DNA of 64,000 nt from Oceanobacillus chungangensis (lineage in GTDB: Bacteria; Bacillota; Bacilli; Bacillales; Amphibacillaceae), in the NCBI RefSeq assembly GCF_003369565.1, contig NZ_PIOD01000002.1, positions 1-64,000 of the forward strand, given 5' to 3'. A model generated the notes under the pieces. The model was not told where the DNA came from. It saw only the letters and a program-made list of their open reading frames with translations, and made no database searches. Shown piece after piece: positions 1 to 8,564 of this stretch (the first letter of the stretch is position 1; each line of letters starts with the position of its first letter). The position numbers were made by a program, and so were the translations under genes.

Positions 1-467
<467 letters not shown>

Positions 468-671
468 TATATTTCTCCTTTCTAAATTATTTAGAACATA
501 CATATTATTTATTAGGACTGAATAAGTCATCCTGTTAAACGGATATTAGCATGTTCTAAATATAATCTATTCCAAGGAAATTAAAGAGTATGAGCGATTA
601 TCTCAGTATTTGATATTCGCTTAATTAGCGGATTAATAGAGAAATGTTGAAAAAGTATCGGCTTGCATATG

Positions 672-702
672 AAAAACACCCTAGTAGACTAGAGTGTTTT
701 TC
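672..702. terminator. Rho-independent terminator-like hairpin
   Basis: AAAAACAC and CTAG pair with CTAG and GTGTTTTT around a 4-nt loop, with one C/A mismatch. The flanking A and T runs make it usable in either direction. It could end transcription of the decayed reverse-strand gene to its right or of a rightward transcript. Confidence 0.55.
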
Positions 703-740
703 CATAAAATTATTATGATTTGTAAATGTGAATTTAAATA

Positions 741-1134
741 TTATATAACACCTAATTTCTTTAGCTGAAAAATTCCTGATTCTGTTACAGAGGTTATTCG
801 AAATTTTGCATATTGGAAAATATCTGGTTGTTATATTGATCCCCCTTTATTTACATCATCGCAAACAATATTATAAGCATGCACTGCTCCATTAATATTT
901 ACTCTTGAAAGGTGAACATCTGGGGTGGATTCATATAAAAGGATATTTTTGAAATTGCTGGATTCTTCACAGCTACCCTAAAATTCGATTAATTATATGA
1001 GGTGCTTTATTGTTTATTTGAAAAAATTCACTAAAAAATCTTACGATTGGACTATCATGCTTACTAAAATAATAATAATTATTTGTATACATAACGAATT
1101 CGTACTTACTATATCTTGTAGTTTCGACTAAACT
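741..1134 (-). pseudogene. Decayed protein-coding remnant, family unknown
   Basis: On the reverse strand a protein-like frame is open from about 1134 (ATG at 1092) to about 975. Coding character then continues in another frame (EESSNFKNILLYESTPDVHL) down to an in-frame stop near 840. Past that stop it continues as QPDIFQYAKFRITSVTESG and ends KLGVI-stop at 741. One frameshift and one internal stop are therefore needed to join the pieces. I do not recognise the family. The region between the collagen-like gene and the small stress protein has no other gene, so it is best read as an eroding accessory gene, with chance coding character as the alternative. Confidence 0.35.
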
Positions 1135-1169
1135 TTATTTTTACTCTGTGAAAGTTAGGTAATGATAAA

Positions 1170-1239
1170 AAAATAGACCCAAATAGAATTATATTCATTA
1201 AAAAGAATTAGGAAATATAGTTGTATAAGGGTCTATTTT
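1170..1239. repeat. 11-bp perfect inverted repeat with wide spacer
   Basis: AAAATAGACCC (1170-1180) is exactly complementary to GGGTCTATTTT (1229-1239), with 48 nt between. A T-rich run follows on the plus strand. It may be a long-loop terminator for the small reverse-strand gene at 1375 or the ends of a very small element. Confidence 0.4.
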
Positions 1240-1374
1240 CTTTTGGTATTTTACTCGCGGCATTTACCTAAGGTGTTTGTCATGAAGTATAATAGCTTTT
1301 GAATTGAATCAATTGTACATAGGATGTGGTAGACACATGGGGAATGGCGATTCAAATTGGGTTGGTATTAATCT

Positions 1375-1509
1375 TTATTTCTTCCATTGTTGTTGAACTT
1401 GACTTAGTGCAAGCTGGAAAATTTCCTCTTCCGTTGAATCCCGATGTGTAATTACATTTGTATGATAATACTGATCAGAAAATTGAACTGTAATATTAAC
1501 TTGAATCAT
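1375..1509 (-). CDS. BA3454-family small stress response protein (44 aa)
   Basis: A 44-residue reverse-strand frame begins ATG at 1509 behind AGAGGTGG, 7 nt upstream, and ends TAA at 1375. It begins MIQVNITVQFSDQYYHTNV and ends QLALSQVQQQWKK. The pattern is an N-terminal beta strand, then a Thr-Glu-Glu-Glu-Ile turn and an amphipathic helix ending in QQQWKK. This matches the BA3454 family of short stress-associated proteins in Bacillus, whose biochemical role is unknown. It is monocistronic. A divergent or unrelated MerR-like gene lies 95 nt upstream. Assignment rests on remembered family similarity and the good ribosome site. Confidence 0.7.
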   Translation of the reverse strand: MIQVNITVQFSDQYYHTNVITHRDSTEEEIFQLALSQVQQQWKK

Positions 1510-1603
1510 TTATGCCACCTCTTTCTATCGTTGTATTAAAACAAAAATATTTTAGTTAATCTTTAAATTATACAGGATTATAAGTGTTAAAGCAATATAT
1601 ATA

Positions 1604-2161
1604 TTATCTTACTTTACTAAGAAGTCTACTGAAGAAGGAAGGCTTTCCCTTCGCATTTGCTTCTTCTATCGATGCTGCAGTTAATCGCTGTGTTTCCAAG
1701 CGCTCATTCATTACTTGCATTAATTGTTTATCACGTTCATTTAAACGATTATTAATGTGTTCTTGTTGTTTATCTAACCGGGTGACTAATTCTTTTATAA
1801 GAGCATTTTGGTTTTCCATCATGTCTTTTAATTCATCGTATTGGTTATTAGCTGGTTGTGCACTTGGAGGACTCTCTCGTATTGTTTCCCTGTTCGTTTC
1901 TTTACTAAACTTCTCAATCACTATATTCGTTGCTTGTTCTACTGAAATCGATGATTTTCCTCTTAATTCCTTTAAATATCGCAGCGCCATAATATCACTT
2001 TCAACAAATAATCGCGCATTATTCTTCGACTTAAAAAATTCATAGCCAGCTTTTTCGAGATATTGCGCATATTTCCTCACAGTTGTGACACCCATATCGA
2101 GCATAATTGCAATTTCGCTAGTGGTATAAGCCTTCTCATTTATACCCATATCGTTTTCCAT
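1604..2161 (-). CDS. MerR-like HTH protein with C-terminal coiled coil (DUF3967 type)
   Basis: The product is 185 residues from the ATG at 2161, chosen because GGGGTGAT lies 7 nt upstream. A start nine codons earlier lacks a site. Residues ~10-75 resemble a MerR/RacA-type winged helix-turn-helix (TTSEIAIMLDMGVTTVRKYA). A Ser/Pro/Gln linker follows at ~95-115, then a long coiled coil (~115-165) rich in Asn, Gln, Glu and Arg, and a basic tail ending SRLLSKVR. This matches proteins carrying DUF3967, found on Bacillus chromosomes and plasmids and presumed to bind DNA. The basic tail may touch membrane or nucleic acid, as in RacA. No neighbouring partner is evident. Confidence 0.7.
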   Translation of the reverse strand: MENDMGINEKAYTTSEIAIMLDMGVTTVRKYAQYLEKAGYEFFKSKNNARLFVESDIMALRYLKELRGKSSISVEQATNIVIEKFSKETNRETIRESPPSAQPANNQYDELKDMMENQNALIKELVTRLDKQQEHINNRLNERDKQLMQVMNERLETQRLTAASIEEANAKGKPSFFSRLLSKVR

Positions 2162-2280
2162 ATTATCACCCCATATTGTATAGTTCAACGTTAATTCGTA
2201 ATTTTCCTTCTATTACGAAAAGATAATTTAATAATATATAGAATAGTTGATTTGACAGCTTACCTATTTCATTGTATATT

Positions 2281-2298
2281 TATATTGAATTAAAGATA
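2281..2298. promoter_or_regulatory. Possible MhqR-type operator
   Basis: TATATTGAATTAAAGATA is an imperfect 18-bp palindrome (14 of 18 positions symmetric) 42 bp before the dioxygenase start. It resembles the TATCT-GAATTC-AGATA-like boxes bound by the quinone-sensing MarR regulator MhqR in B. subtilis. The match is by eye only. Confidence 0.3.
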
Positions 2299-2339
2299 CT
2301 TTAAATAAAAATAAATTAACAATAATGGAGGTATGATCC

Positions 2340-3317
2340 ATGAATCATTTAAAGGGGATGCACCATGTAACGGCAATTACGAGTAGTGCCGAAGAGAATT
2401 ATAAATTTTTCACGAATGTATTAGGAATGCGTTTAGTAAAGAAAACTGTTAACCAGGATGATATTCAAACGTATCACTTGTTTTTTGCGGATGATAAGGG
2501 GAGTGCAGGAACAGATATGACGTTCTTTGATTTTCCTGGAATACCTAAGGGAGAGCATGGAACGAATGAAATTTATAAAACATCCTTCCGTGTTCCAACA
2601 GATGCAGCACTAGACTATTGGGTAAAACGTTTTGACCGACTAGAAGTGAAGCATACAGGGATTAAAGAGGTATTTGGTGTAAAGACACTATCTTTTGTCG
2701 ATTTTGATGACCAACAATATCAATTGATTTCCGATGAAAATAACAAAGGCATTGCGTCAGGTACGCCATGGCAAAAAGGACCAGTGCCACTTGAATATGC
2801 GATTACAGGTTTAGGACCGATCCATGTACGTATTGAACAATACGATTATTTCAAAGAAGTATTAGAAAAGGTTCTTTTATTTAAAGAGATTGCACAAGAA
2901 GGATCATTGCACTTATTTGAAGTTGGTGAAGGCGGCAATGGCGCGCAAATCTATGTTGAGAAGAATGTAGTTTTACCACCTGCACGCCAAGGGTTCGGAA
3001 CCGTGCATCACGCAGCGTTCCGTGTTGAGGATCGAGCTGTATTGGAAGAGTGGATTGAGCGTATGAGTAGCTTCGGTCTTCCTACATCAGGTTATGTAGA
3101 TCGTCACTTTTTTGAGTCATTATACGCAAGAGTTGCACCACAAATTTTATTTGAGTTTGCAACAGATGGTCCTGGTTTTATGGGAGATGAACCTTATGAA
3201 ACGCTTGGGGAAAAATTATCTTTACCTCCATTTTTAGAGCCTAAACGTGAGTCGATTGAAAAAATGGTTCGCCCAATTGATACGGTAAGAAGTACGATTG
3301 ATTTTGTAAAAGAATAA
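2340..3317 (+). CDS. Ring-cleaving dioxygenase, glyoxalase/VOC superfamily (MhqO/MhqE-like)
   Basis: The 325-residue protein carries two glyoxalase-fold halves. The first begins MHHVTAIT (residues 7-14) and the second begins LGPIHVRI (~160) with a later HHAAFRV (~223). Conserved His and Glu residues (HHVT, HHAAF and a late FEFATDGPGF) are the expected metal ligands of extradiol-type VOC enzymes. Length and start agree with B. subtilis MhqO and MhqE, which protect against hydroquinones and catechols. The start follows GGAGG with 7-nt spacing. The gene stands alone, followed by a strong terminator, and an MhqR-like palindrome lies upstream. Substrate is inferred. Confidence 0.85.
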   Translation: MNHLKGMHHVTAITSSAEENYKFFTNVLGMRLVKKTVNQDDIQTYHLFFADDKGSAGTDMTFFDFPGIPKGEHGTNEIYKTSFRVPTDAALDYWVKRFDRLEVKHTGIKEVFGVKTLSFVDFDDQQYQLISDENNKGIASGTPWQKGPVPLEYAITGLGPIHVRIEQYDYFKEVLEKVLLFKEIAQEGSLHLFEVGEGGNGAQIYVEKNVVLPPARQGFGTVHHAAFRVEDRAVLEEWIERMSSFGLPTSGYVDRHFFESLYARVAPQILFEFATDGPGFMGDEPYETLGEKLSLPPFLEPKRESIEKMVRPIDTVRSTIDFVKE

Positions 3318-3333
3318 ACAGCTGTCAATTCGC

Positions 3334-3374
3334 ATCCGCTTGGTGTTCAAAATGGACATTGGGCGGATTTTTTT
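3334..3374 (+). terminator. Rho-independent terminator of the dioxygenase gene
   Basis: ATCCGC pairs with GCGGAT, extended by G-U pairs through TTGGTGT/ACATTGG, and is followed by seven T residues. Confidence 0.8.
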
Positions 3375-3457
3375 AATAGCTGTTAAAAAGAAATAGCGTT
3401 TGCTTGATTGTATCCTATTCGTTACACTTGAAATGAAATAAGAAAGGGGAGGGCATA

Positions 3458-4315
3458 ATGGAGCATTTACAGGTAGGGAGAGCAAAGTTAACTTGGTTAA
3501 ATGGCGGAGTATCATTTCTTGATGGTGGAGCAATGTTTGGAGTTGTACCTAAAGCATTGTGGGGAAAGAAATACCCGCATAATGAGAAAAACCAGATCGA
3601 ACTAAGGGCAGATCCGATTCTTTTACAAATTGATGGCAGGCATTTTCTAATCGAATCAGGGATTGGAAACAACAAACTAACGGAAAAGCAATTACGAAAT
3701 TTTGGTGTAATTGAACAAGCCTCCATTGATGAGTCGTTAGCTAAACTCGAGTTATCGGTTGATGATATTGATGCAGTTCTAATGACACATTTACATTATG
3801 ATCATGCGAATGGTTTGACGAATAAAGTAGGGGAAGACACTTATATATCTCAATTTAAACATGCAACAATCTACACATCTGCAATTGAGTGGAATGAGAT
3901 GCGCAACCCAAATATTCGCTCAGTGAACACCTATTTTGAAAGCAACTGGCAACCGGTTGAGGATCAAGTGGTAACTTTCGCTGATGAAATTGAGATTGTT
4001 TCTGGTTTACGTTTAATTCATACTGGAGGACATAGTGAAGGGCATTCGATTCTTGTCTTCGAAGATGGGGAAGATTGTTTCATTCATATGGCCGACCTTA
4101 TGCCGACATATGCACATCATAATAAATTATGGGTACTTGCATATGATGATTATCCAGTGACCTCTGTACATGAGAAGGAAAACTGGATGGCTTTTGGCTA
4201 TCGTAAAGAGGCATGGTATACGTTTTATCATGATGCCTATTATCGTGCAATAAAATTTAATCATTCTGGAGAAAAGATTGCAGAAGTAGAGCGTGTACGC
4301 TATTCATATAAGTAA
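3458..4315 (+). CDS. ytnP: Metallo-beta-lactamase-fold lactonase YtnP
   Basis: The 285-residue protein has the metallo-beta-lactamase signature HLHYDHANG at ~110-118, further ligands GGHSEGH at ~188-194 and an Asp in HMADLMP (~210). The motif HxHxDH with downstream His and Asp is that of AHL-lactonase-like enzymes. B. subtilis YtnP degrades acyl-homoserine-lactone-type signals and interferes with Streptomyces signalling. Gene order with ytzB and ytoP is the B. subtilis order, which strengthens the orthology. The start is set by GGGGAGGG 5 nt upstream. No signal peptide is seen, so it acts in the cytoplasm. Confidence 0.88.
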   Translation: MEHLQVGRAKLTWLNGGVSFLDGGAMFGVVPKALWGKKYPHNEKNQIELRADPILLQIDGRHFLIESGIGNNKLTEKQLRNFGVIEQASIDESLAKLELSVDDIDAVLMTHLHYDHANGLTNKVGEDTYISQFKHATIYTSAIEWNEMRNPNIRSVNTYFESNWQPVEDQVVTFADEIEIVSGLRLIHTGGHSEGHSILVFEDGEDCFIHMADLMPTYAHHNKLWVLAYDDYPVTSVHEKENWMAFGYRKEAWYTFYHDAYYRAIKFNHSGEKIAEVERVRYSYK

Positions 4316-4318
4316 AAA

Positions 4319-4342
4319 GAAATCGGCGATTGTGCCGATTTC
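4319..4342. terminator. Hairpin between convergent ytnP and ytzB
   Basis: GAAATCGGC and GCCGATTTC are perfect 9-bp arms around a 6-nt loop. The U tract is weak to the right. On the reverse strand a stretch of U follows (the A run before it), so it may mainly serve ytzB. Confidence 0.6.
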
Positions 4343-4355
4343 AATTACGTTTCAT

Positions 4356-4670
4356 TTAAGCAGTTTGTACGGATTCGATTATGCCGCCCGTATCCAAATC
4401 AACATAAAATTCATATTGCTTGTTTTCTCCGTCGATACTTCGTGTAATTCCACCACGATATGCGTTAAAGACGAGCCCGTTTTTTTCAATTTCTTCTGGT
4501 TTCATATAAATCCATGAACCACTAATTGGTCCGTTTTTCTTATATGCTTCCTTTGCATTATGTAATGCTCTTTCAGGAGAAATCTTCTGATAGGTATCAA
4601 CTTGCTGCTTCGTCAAGTAGCCAATTGCAGCGCCTATTCCGAGTGCGAGAACAATATTTCTTTTTTTCAT
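4356..4670 (-). CDS. ytzB: Membrane-anchored PepSY-type protein YtzB
   Basis: The 104-residue protein starts MKKRNIVLALGIGAAIGYL, a single N-terminal membrane segment with a positive N-terminus, so the remainder lies outside the membrane. The body (about 25-104) resembles one PepSY unit, with an ...ALHNAKEAYKK helix followed by strands ending YVDLDTGGIIESV. PepSY domains are thought to modulate secreted peptidases, although the role of YtzB is unknown. The ATG at 4670 is preferred over a GTG at 4679, because AGTAGGTG then sits 6 nt upstream. It converges with ytnP, as in B. subtilis. Confidence 0.75.
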   Translation of the reverse strand: MKKRNIVLALGIGAAIGYLTKQQVDTYQKISPERALHNAKEAYKKNGPISGSWIYMKPEEIEKNGLVFNAYRGGITRSIDGENKQYEFYVDLDTGGIIESVQTA

Positions 4671-4862
4671 TCCATTCACCTACTTTAGGATTATAATTAG
4701 TAAATTGCCGTGTCTATTAGTAAATAGTATACAATATAATATGTAAAATTGAAAATGTTACGAAGGCATAAGGGGAATTTCTCTAATCGTGGAAAGAAGT
4801 GGAAAATTAGAATCGCTTTCCGTTATAATGAGGACATACATAGATAAAGTGGAGGGAATTAG

Positions 4863-5930
4863 ATGAAACAAGAGACATTAGACCTATTTAAAAATTTAAC
4901 AGAATTACAAGGTGCATCAGGAAATGAACATCTTGTTCGAGCATTTATGAAAGAAGAATTAACGAAATATGCAGATGAAGTAATCCAAGATAATCTTGGT
5001 GGTGTCTTTGGTGTGAAGCATGGAGACGGTCCAAAGGTTATGGTTGCTGGACATATGGATGAAGTTGGGTTCATGGTCTCGCAAATTACAGAAAATGGAA
5101 TGATTCGTTTTCAGCCTCTAGGCGGTTGGTGGAGTCAGGTATTGCTTGCTCAACGCGTGCAAATTATGACGGCAAATGGCCCGGTAATTGGTGTAATTGG
5201 TTCAATACCACCACATCTTTTAACAGATGCACAACGGAATAAGCCGATGGAAATTAAGAATATGTTAATCGATATCGGTGCAGATGATCGGGAAGATGTA
5301 AAGAAAATAGGCGTGAGGCCTGGAGATTCAATCGTACCAATCACACCATTTCAGCCGATGGCAAACAGTAATAAAATTCTTGCTAAAGCATGGGATAACC
5401 GATACGGATGTGGCTTATCGATTGAGCTCTTAAAAGAACTGCAAGGAGAAAAGCTTCCGAACCAATTGTATTCTGGTGCAACGGTACAAGAAGAGGTTGG
5501 CTTACGTGGTGCGCAAGTTTCAACAAATATGATAAAGCCTGATATTGCATATGTTCTAGATGCCTCTCCTGCAAATGACGCATCAGGTGATAAAACAGCA
5601 TTCGGTCAGTTAGGAAAAGGTGCATTGCTGAGAATTTTTGACCGGACGATGATCACCCATAAAGGTATGCGCGAATTCGTGCTTGATACAGCAGAATCCA
5701 ATAACATACCATATCAATATTTTATTTCACAAGGCGGTACTGATGGCGGGAAAATCCATCTAAGTGGTGATGGTGTACCAACAGCTGTAATTGGAATTTG
5801 TTCACGTTACATTCATACAGCTGCATCTATTATTCATATTGATGATTACGCAGCAGCGAAGGAGCTACTTGTGAAGTTAGTGAAACAGACAGATAAAAAT
5901 ACAGTAGATCACATTTTAAATGCGAACTAA
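4863..5930 (+). CDS. ytoP: M42-family aminopeptidase YtoP
   Basis: This 355-residue protein is a full-length M42 (glutamyl aminopeptidase/tetrahedral TET-type) metallopeptidase. Visible metal and catalytic residues are His in AGHMDEVG (~62), Asp in AWDNRYGCG (~177), the Glu pair in VQEEVGLRG (~210), Asp in VLDASPAND (~232) and His in YIHTAAS (~318). These cytosolic enzymes trim short peptides with two divalent metal ions. GGAGGG precedes the ATG. The position between ytzB and the ytp genes matches B. subtilis. A strong terminator follows. Confidence 0.88.
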   Translation: MKQETLDLFKNLTELQGASGNEHLVRAFMKEELTKYADEVIQDNLGGVFGVKHGDGPKVMVAGHMDEVGFMVSQITENGMIRFQPLGGWWSQVLLAQRVQIMTANGPVIGVIGSIPPHLLTDAQRNKPMEIKNMLIDIGADDREDVKKIGVRPGDSIVPITPFQPMANSNKILAKAWDNRYGCGLSIELLKELQGEKLPNQLYSGATVQEEVGLRGAQVSTNMIKPDIAYVLDASPANDASGDKTAFGQLGKGALLRIFDRTMITHKGMREFVLDTAESNNIPYQYFISQGGTDGGKIHLSGDGVPTAVIGICSRYIHTAASIIHIDDYAAAKELLVKLVKQTDKNTVDHILNAN

Positions 5931-5945
5931 ACTATCATAACGATT

Positions 5946-5976
5946 AGCTGTCACCAACAGGGTGGCAGCTATTTTT
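5946..5976 (+). terminator. Terminator of ytoP
   Basis: AGCTGTCACC pairs perfectly with GGTGGCAGCT around a 5-nt loop, then ATTTTTAA. It ends 16 nt before the next gene start, so that gene may depend on read-through or a promoter inside ytoP. Confidence 0.75.
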
Positions 5977-5991
5977 AAGGGAGCTGTATAA

Positions 5992-6492
5992 ATGGAGATA
6001 ATAATTGGCTCAAAAAATCCGACAAAAGTTAAAGCTGTTGCAGAGATATTCGAAGGTGATCAAGTGATTGCTATTACTGCAGAGTCAAATGTACCCGCAC
6101 AACCGTTTTCCGATGAGGAAACGAGGCAAGGGGCAATTAATCGAGCGATGGAATGCAGGAAATCTACGACAAACGGAATTGGGATCGGTCTTGAGGGTGG
6201 TGTGATGTTTATTGACGATACATTATATTTATGTAATTGGGGTGCGTTGGTCTCGGAAGATTGGCAAGTCCACACAGCCAGTGGCGCACGAATTGCATTG
6301 CCGAAGGAAATAGTCGAATCACTGAAAAATGGCTTTGAACTAGGGGATATTATGGATGATTATGCAAACCGGAAAGAAGTTAGTACCCACGAGGGAACGA
6401 TCGGAATCTTCACAAATGATCTCGTTTCTAGAAAAGAAATGTTTGCTCATGTTGTAAAGCTGCTTCGTGGGCAATGGGAGTACTGGAAATAA
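5992..6492 (+). CDS. Inosine/xanthosine triphosphatase-like NTPase (DUF84)
   Basis: The 166-residue protein begins EIIIGSKNPTKVKAV, the nucleotide-binding opening shared by DUF84/YjjX proteins and more loosely HAM1 enzymes. It continues with FSDEETRQGAINRA (~39) and GIGLEGGV (~66), which contains the family acidic residues. YjjX-type enzymes hydrolyse ITP and XTP, keeping deaminated purines out of nucleic acids. The length is typical. The ribosome site is a modest AAGGGAG, and the gene is followed by its own terminator. Exact substrate preference is inferred. Confidence 0.8.
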   Translation: MEIIIGSKNPTKVKAVAEIFEGDQVIAITAESNVPAQPFSDEETRQGAINRAMECRKSTTNGIGIGLEGGVMFIDDTLYLCNWGALVSEDWQVHTASGARIALPKEIVESLKNGFELGDIMDDYANRKEVSTHEGTIGIFTNDLVSRKEMFAHVVKLLRGQWEYWK

Positions 6493-6525
6493 AGAGCAGC
6501 AAGGATATAATCTTAGCTGCTCTTT
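6491..6525 (+). terminator. Terminator of the DUF84 gene
   Basis: AAAGAGCAGC pairs perfectly with GCTGCTCTTT around a 15-nt loop. The left arm overlaps the stop codon. Confidence 0.65.
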
Positions 6526-6600
6526 ATCTAAACTAGATTCATCAACTTTTGTTGTATTTATATAAACAGCGAACTTACTTAGGATGATATTGTGTCCTTG

Positions 6601-6785
6601 GCCGTCGCTCCAGAAATACACTACGCTTTCCGCGGGGAGCTGGTGAGCCTTCTAGTGCTGTCGCACTTTGAAGTCTCACCTAGGCTCTTCTTCCCGCAGG
6701 ACAAGGAAAGCTTCGGCAGCATTACATCGCACGAAGAAAATTGTCCTTAATTTTCGAGGAGTCTTCGTGTATTTCTTCCGCTGAA
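6601..6785 (+). repeat. Interspersed palindromic repeat, long form (family 1)
   Basis: The element begins CGTCGCTCCAGAAATACAC, carries GCTTTCCGCGGGGAGCTGGTGAGCC and its partner GGCTCACC-like/CCCGCAGG arms, and ends ATTTCTTCCGCT. Near-identical blocks occur at 50188-50313 and 52501-52686, with an inverted shorter copy at 23541-23650. No open frame is maintained. It occupies most of the gap 6493-6986, and the rest of that gap (6786-6986) shows nothing recognisable. Confidence 0.7.
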
Positions 6786-6986
6786 AATAGAGTAGAATCT
6801 AGAAACAAAAGAATGACAAACCCACTAACTATCACCATTGATTGTAGCAGTATATATGAGACTCATGTGTAAATTGCAACGACTGTCTAGGTTTGAAGAC
6901 ACATTTGAAGCCACATGTTCACAATTTATATTAGCTACTCATTCTTATCTTAGCTTGGGAAATACTACAATCTTTAGTTAACTGGC

Positions 6987-7427
6987 TTATTCGAAAATAT
7001 ACGCCAACACATCGAGTGCCTGTTCTACGGTATCAACGGTTACATTTGCTTTATTAGAAAGTTCCTTCAGCGGATGAATTAAGGATTCCGGCCGAATAAT
7101 AATAGTAGGTTTGTTCATTGATATTGCTGTACTTACGTCCATAGCAGTATTCCATTGGCGATACTGGTCACCAAATAGTGCGATGACAATATCTGCTTTC
7201 TGTAATAATACTTCTGTTCTGAAGTTATTAATTGATGATGCTGCATCATCTTTATAAAGATTCGAAGGCTGATTTCCTAAAATATCTTCCCCAATATTGT
7301 CCGAACGATCATGATTAGTCTGCGGAGAAACAAAGGTAAATGGTAATTCTCGTGCTTTTACCAATTCAATTAATTTATCTCTCCAATCGTCATGAATTTG
7401 TCCCGCTAAATAAACGATAAATTCCAT
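6987..7427 (-). CDS. ytoQ: YtoQ family protein
   Basis: The 146-residue protein matches B. subtilis YtoQ in length, opening (YLAGQIHDDWRDKL) and local gene order. It looks like a Rossmann-like nucleoside deoxyribosyltransferase fold. YLAGQIH could be the substrate-binding N-terminus, and ADIVIALFGDQYRQWNTAMD (~75-95) resembles the loop where such enzymes place their catalytic acid. No reaction has been shown for YtoQ to my knowledge, so function stays open. A GGAGGG ribosome site lies upstream of the ATG at 7427. It is monocistronic and divergent from the lipoprotein gene. Confidence 0.8.
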   Translation of the reverse strand: MEFIVYLAGQIHDDWRDKLIELVKARELPFTFVSPQTNHDRSDNIGEDILGNQPSNLYKDDAASSINNFRTEVLLQKADIVIALFGDQYRQWNTAMDVSTAISMNKPTIIIRPESLIHPLKELSNKANVTVDTVEQALDVLAYIFE

Positions 7428-7587
7428 AACTATCCCTCCATTTTCCTTGTAATTTATCCTAATCGTAGCGAAACATGGAAAAATTGCAAATGATTTGCAC
7501 GCAAACTTCCTAAGTCAAGGGTTTAAATTGGCGTAAATCTCTAGTAAGATATGAAATGGTATAAAAGTACTAAGTGAGGAGGCGAGC

Positions 7588-8103
7588 TTGTTGAGGAAAT
7601 ATATTAGGGGAATTATTACATCCCTTTTAATAGTATTGGTTCTTAGTGGCTGTAGCTTGAAATCGGAGGAAAATGCTATTCAGGACGCGAAAGAGACGGC
7701 AAAACTAGCATTTGAAGATCAAACTCCAATTAAAGCAAATCATGAAGTGAACGAACAATTACTTTATCTTCCAGCGAACTTAGAAGTTCAAAGTGGTGAT
7801 AAAACCAACCTTATATTAGAAAATGGGGATCAAACATTTATTGTATTCCATAATGTTATTGAAGATAGCAATAGTAAATTAAATTATCATGCAGCACAAG
7901 CTGAAGAAGCATTGGCAATCGAATCATTCAAGGATGAAGATAACTTTGGGTATATTCGAATTCTTGCTGATGATGGGGAAGGTTATGAATTACAAATTGG
8001 CGTAGGTGGGGTGAAAATCACAACCTACACTACTAAGGCGAAGCTAGATAAGGATGCACTTGAAATGATGAAGATGGCTAAATTCATCAGTACAGAAAGG
8101 TAA
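7588..8103 (+). CDS. Putative lipoprotein, function unknown
   Basis: The 171-residue protein begins with a lipoprotein signal: basic LRKYIRG, a hydrophobic core, then the lipobox LSGC with Cys at ~22. The mature part has helices and strands with no motif I recognise. Two consecutive TTG codons (7588 and 7591) could start it. GAGGAGG ends at 7582, giving 5- or 8-nt spacing, so the second is equally likely. It precedes ytpP by 100 nt. A membrane-anchored extracytoplasmic location is predicted from the signal. Confidence 0.7.
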   Translation: MLRKYIRGIITSLLIVLVLSGCSLKSEENAIQDAKETAKLAFEDQTPIKANHEVNEQLLYLPANLEVQSGDKTNLILENGDQTFIVFHNVIEDSNSKLNYHAAQAEEALAIESFKDEDNFGYIRILADDGEGYELQIGVGGVKITTYTTKAKLDKDALEMMKMAKFISTER

Positions 8104-8203
8104 TGTGCATATCAATTGAAACGTAGCGTAAACAAAGTTATTATATGAAAAAGGCTTAGTTCGTAAAAATTTGGACCTGCCTATAAAAAGGAGTTGACCA
8201 AGG

Positions 8204-8521
8204 ATGCAACAATTAGAATCAATCGAACAATATAATGAATTAGCAAAAAATGAAAATGTAGTTATGATGTTTTCTGCAGAGTGGTGTGGAGACTGTCGAT
8301 ATATTGAACTAGATCTTCCTGAAATTGAAGCAGCATTTCCAGAATATACATTTGTCCACGTAGACCGTGATAAGTTCATTGAAATTTGTCAAGAACATGG
8401 TGTTATGGGAATTCCTAGCTTTTTAGCTTATAAAGATGGAAAAGAAGCGGGAAGATTTGTAAGTAAGGACCGTAAAACAAAAGAAGAAATCATAAGCTTT
8501 ATTGAAGGATTATCTGCTTAG
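8204..8521 (+). CDS. ytpP: Thioredoxin-like protein YtpP
   Basis: The 105-residue thioredoxin-fold protein has the active site WCGDC (~27-31) in place of the usual WCGPC, and a cis-Pro in MGIPSF (~69). Replacement of Pro by Asp is typical of the YtpP group and should change redox potential. Here the product would be a cytosolic disulphide reductase, or a bacillithiol-linked reductase as proposed for YtpP relatives. It starts with GGAG 8 nt upstream and is followed by ytpQ and ytpR, as in B. subtilis, probably as one transcript. Confidence 0.88.
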   Translation: MQQLESIEQYNELAKNENVVMMFSAEWCGDCRYIELDLPEIEAAFPEYTFVHVDRDKFIEICQEHGVMGIPSFLAYKDGKEAGRFVSKDRKTKEEIISFIEGLSA

Positions 8522-8564
8522 TCCAAAATAAGAATCTGTTTTCGAAAAGGAGGGAAACAGGATC

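Noticed and set aside
1584-2045. 153-codon Cys/Ser-rich forward frame
   Set aside because: It lies wholly opposite the DUF3967 gene, has no ribosome site and has shadow-type composition.
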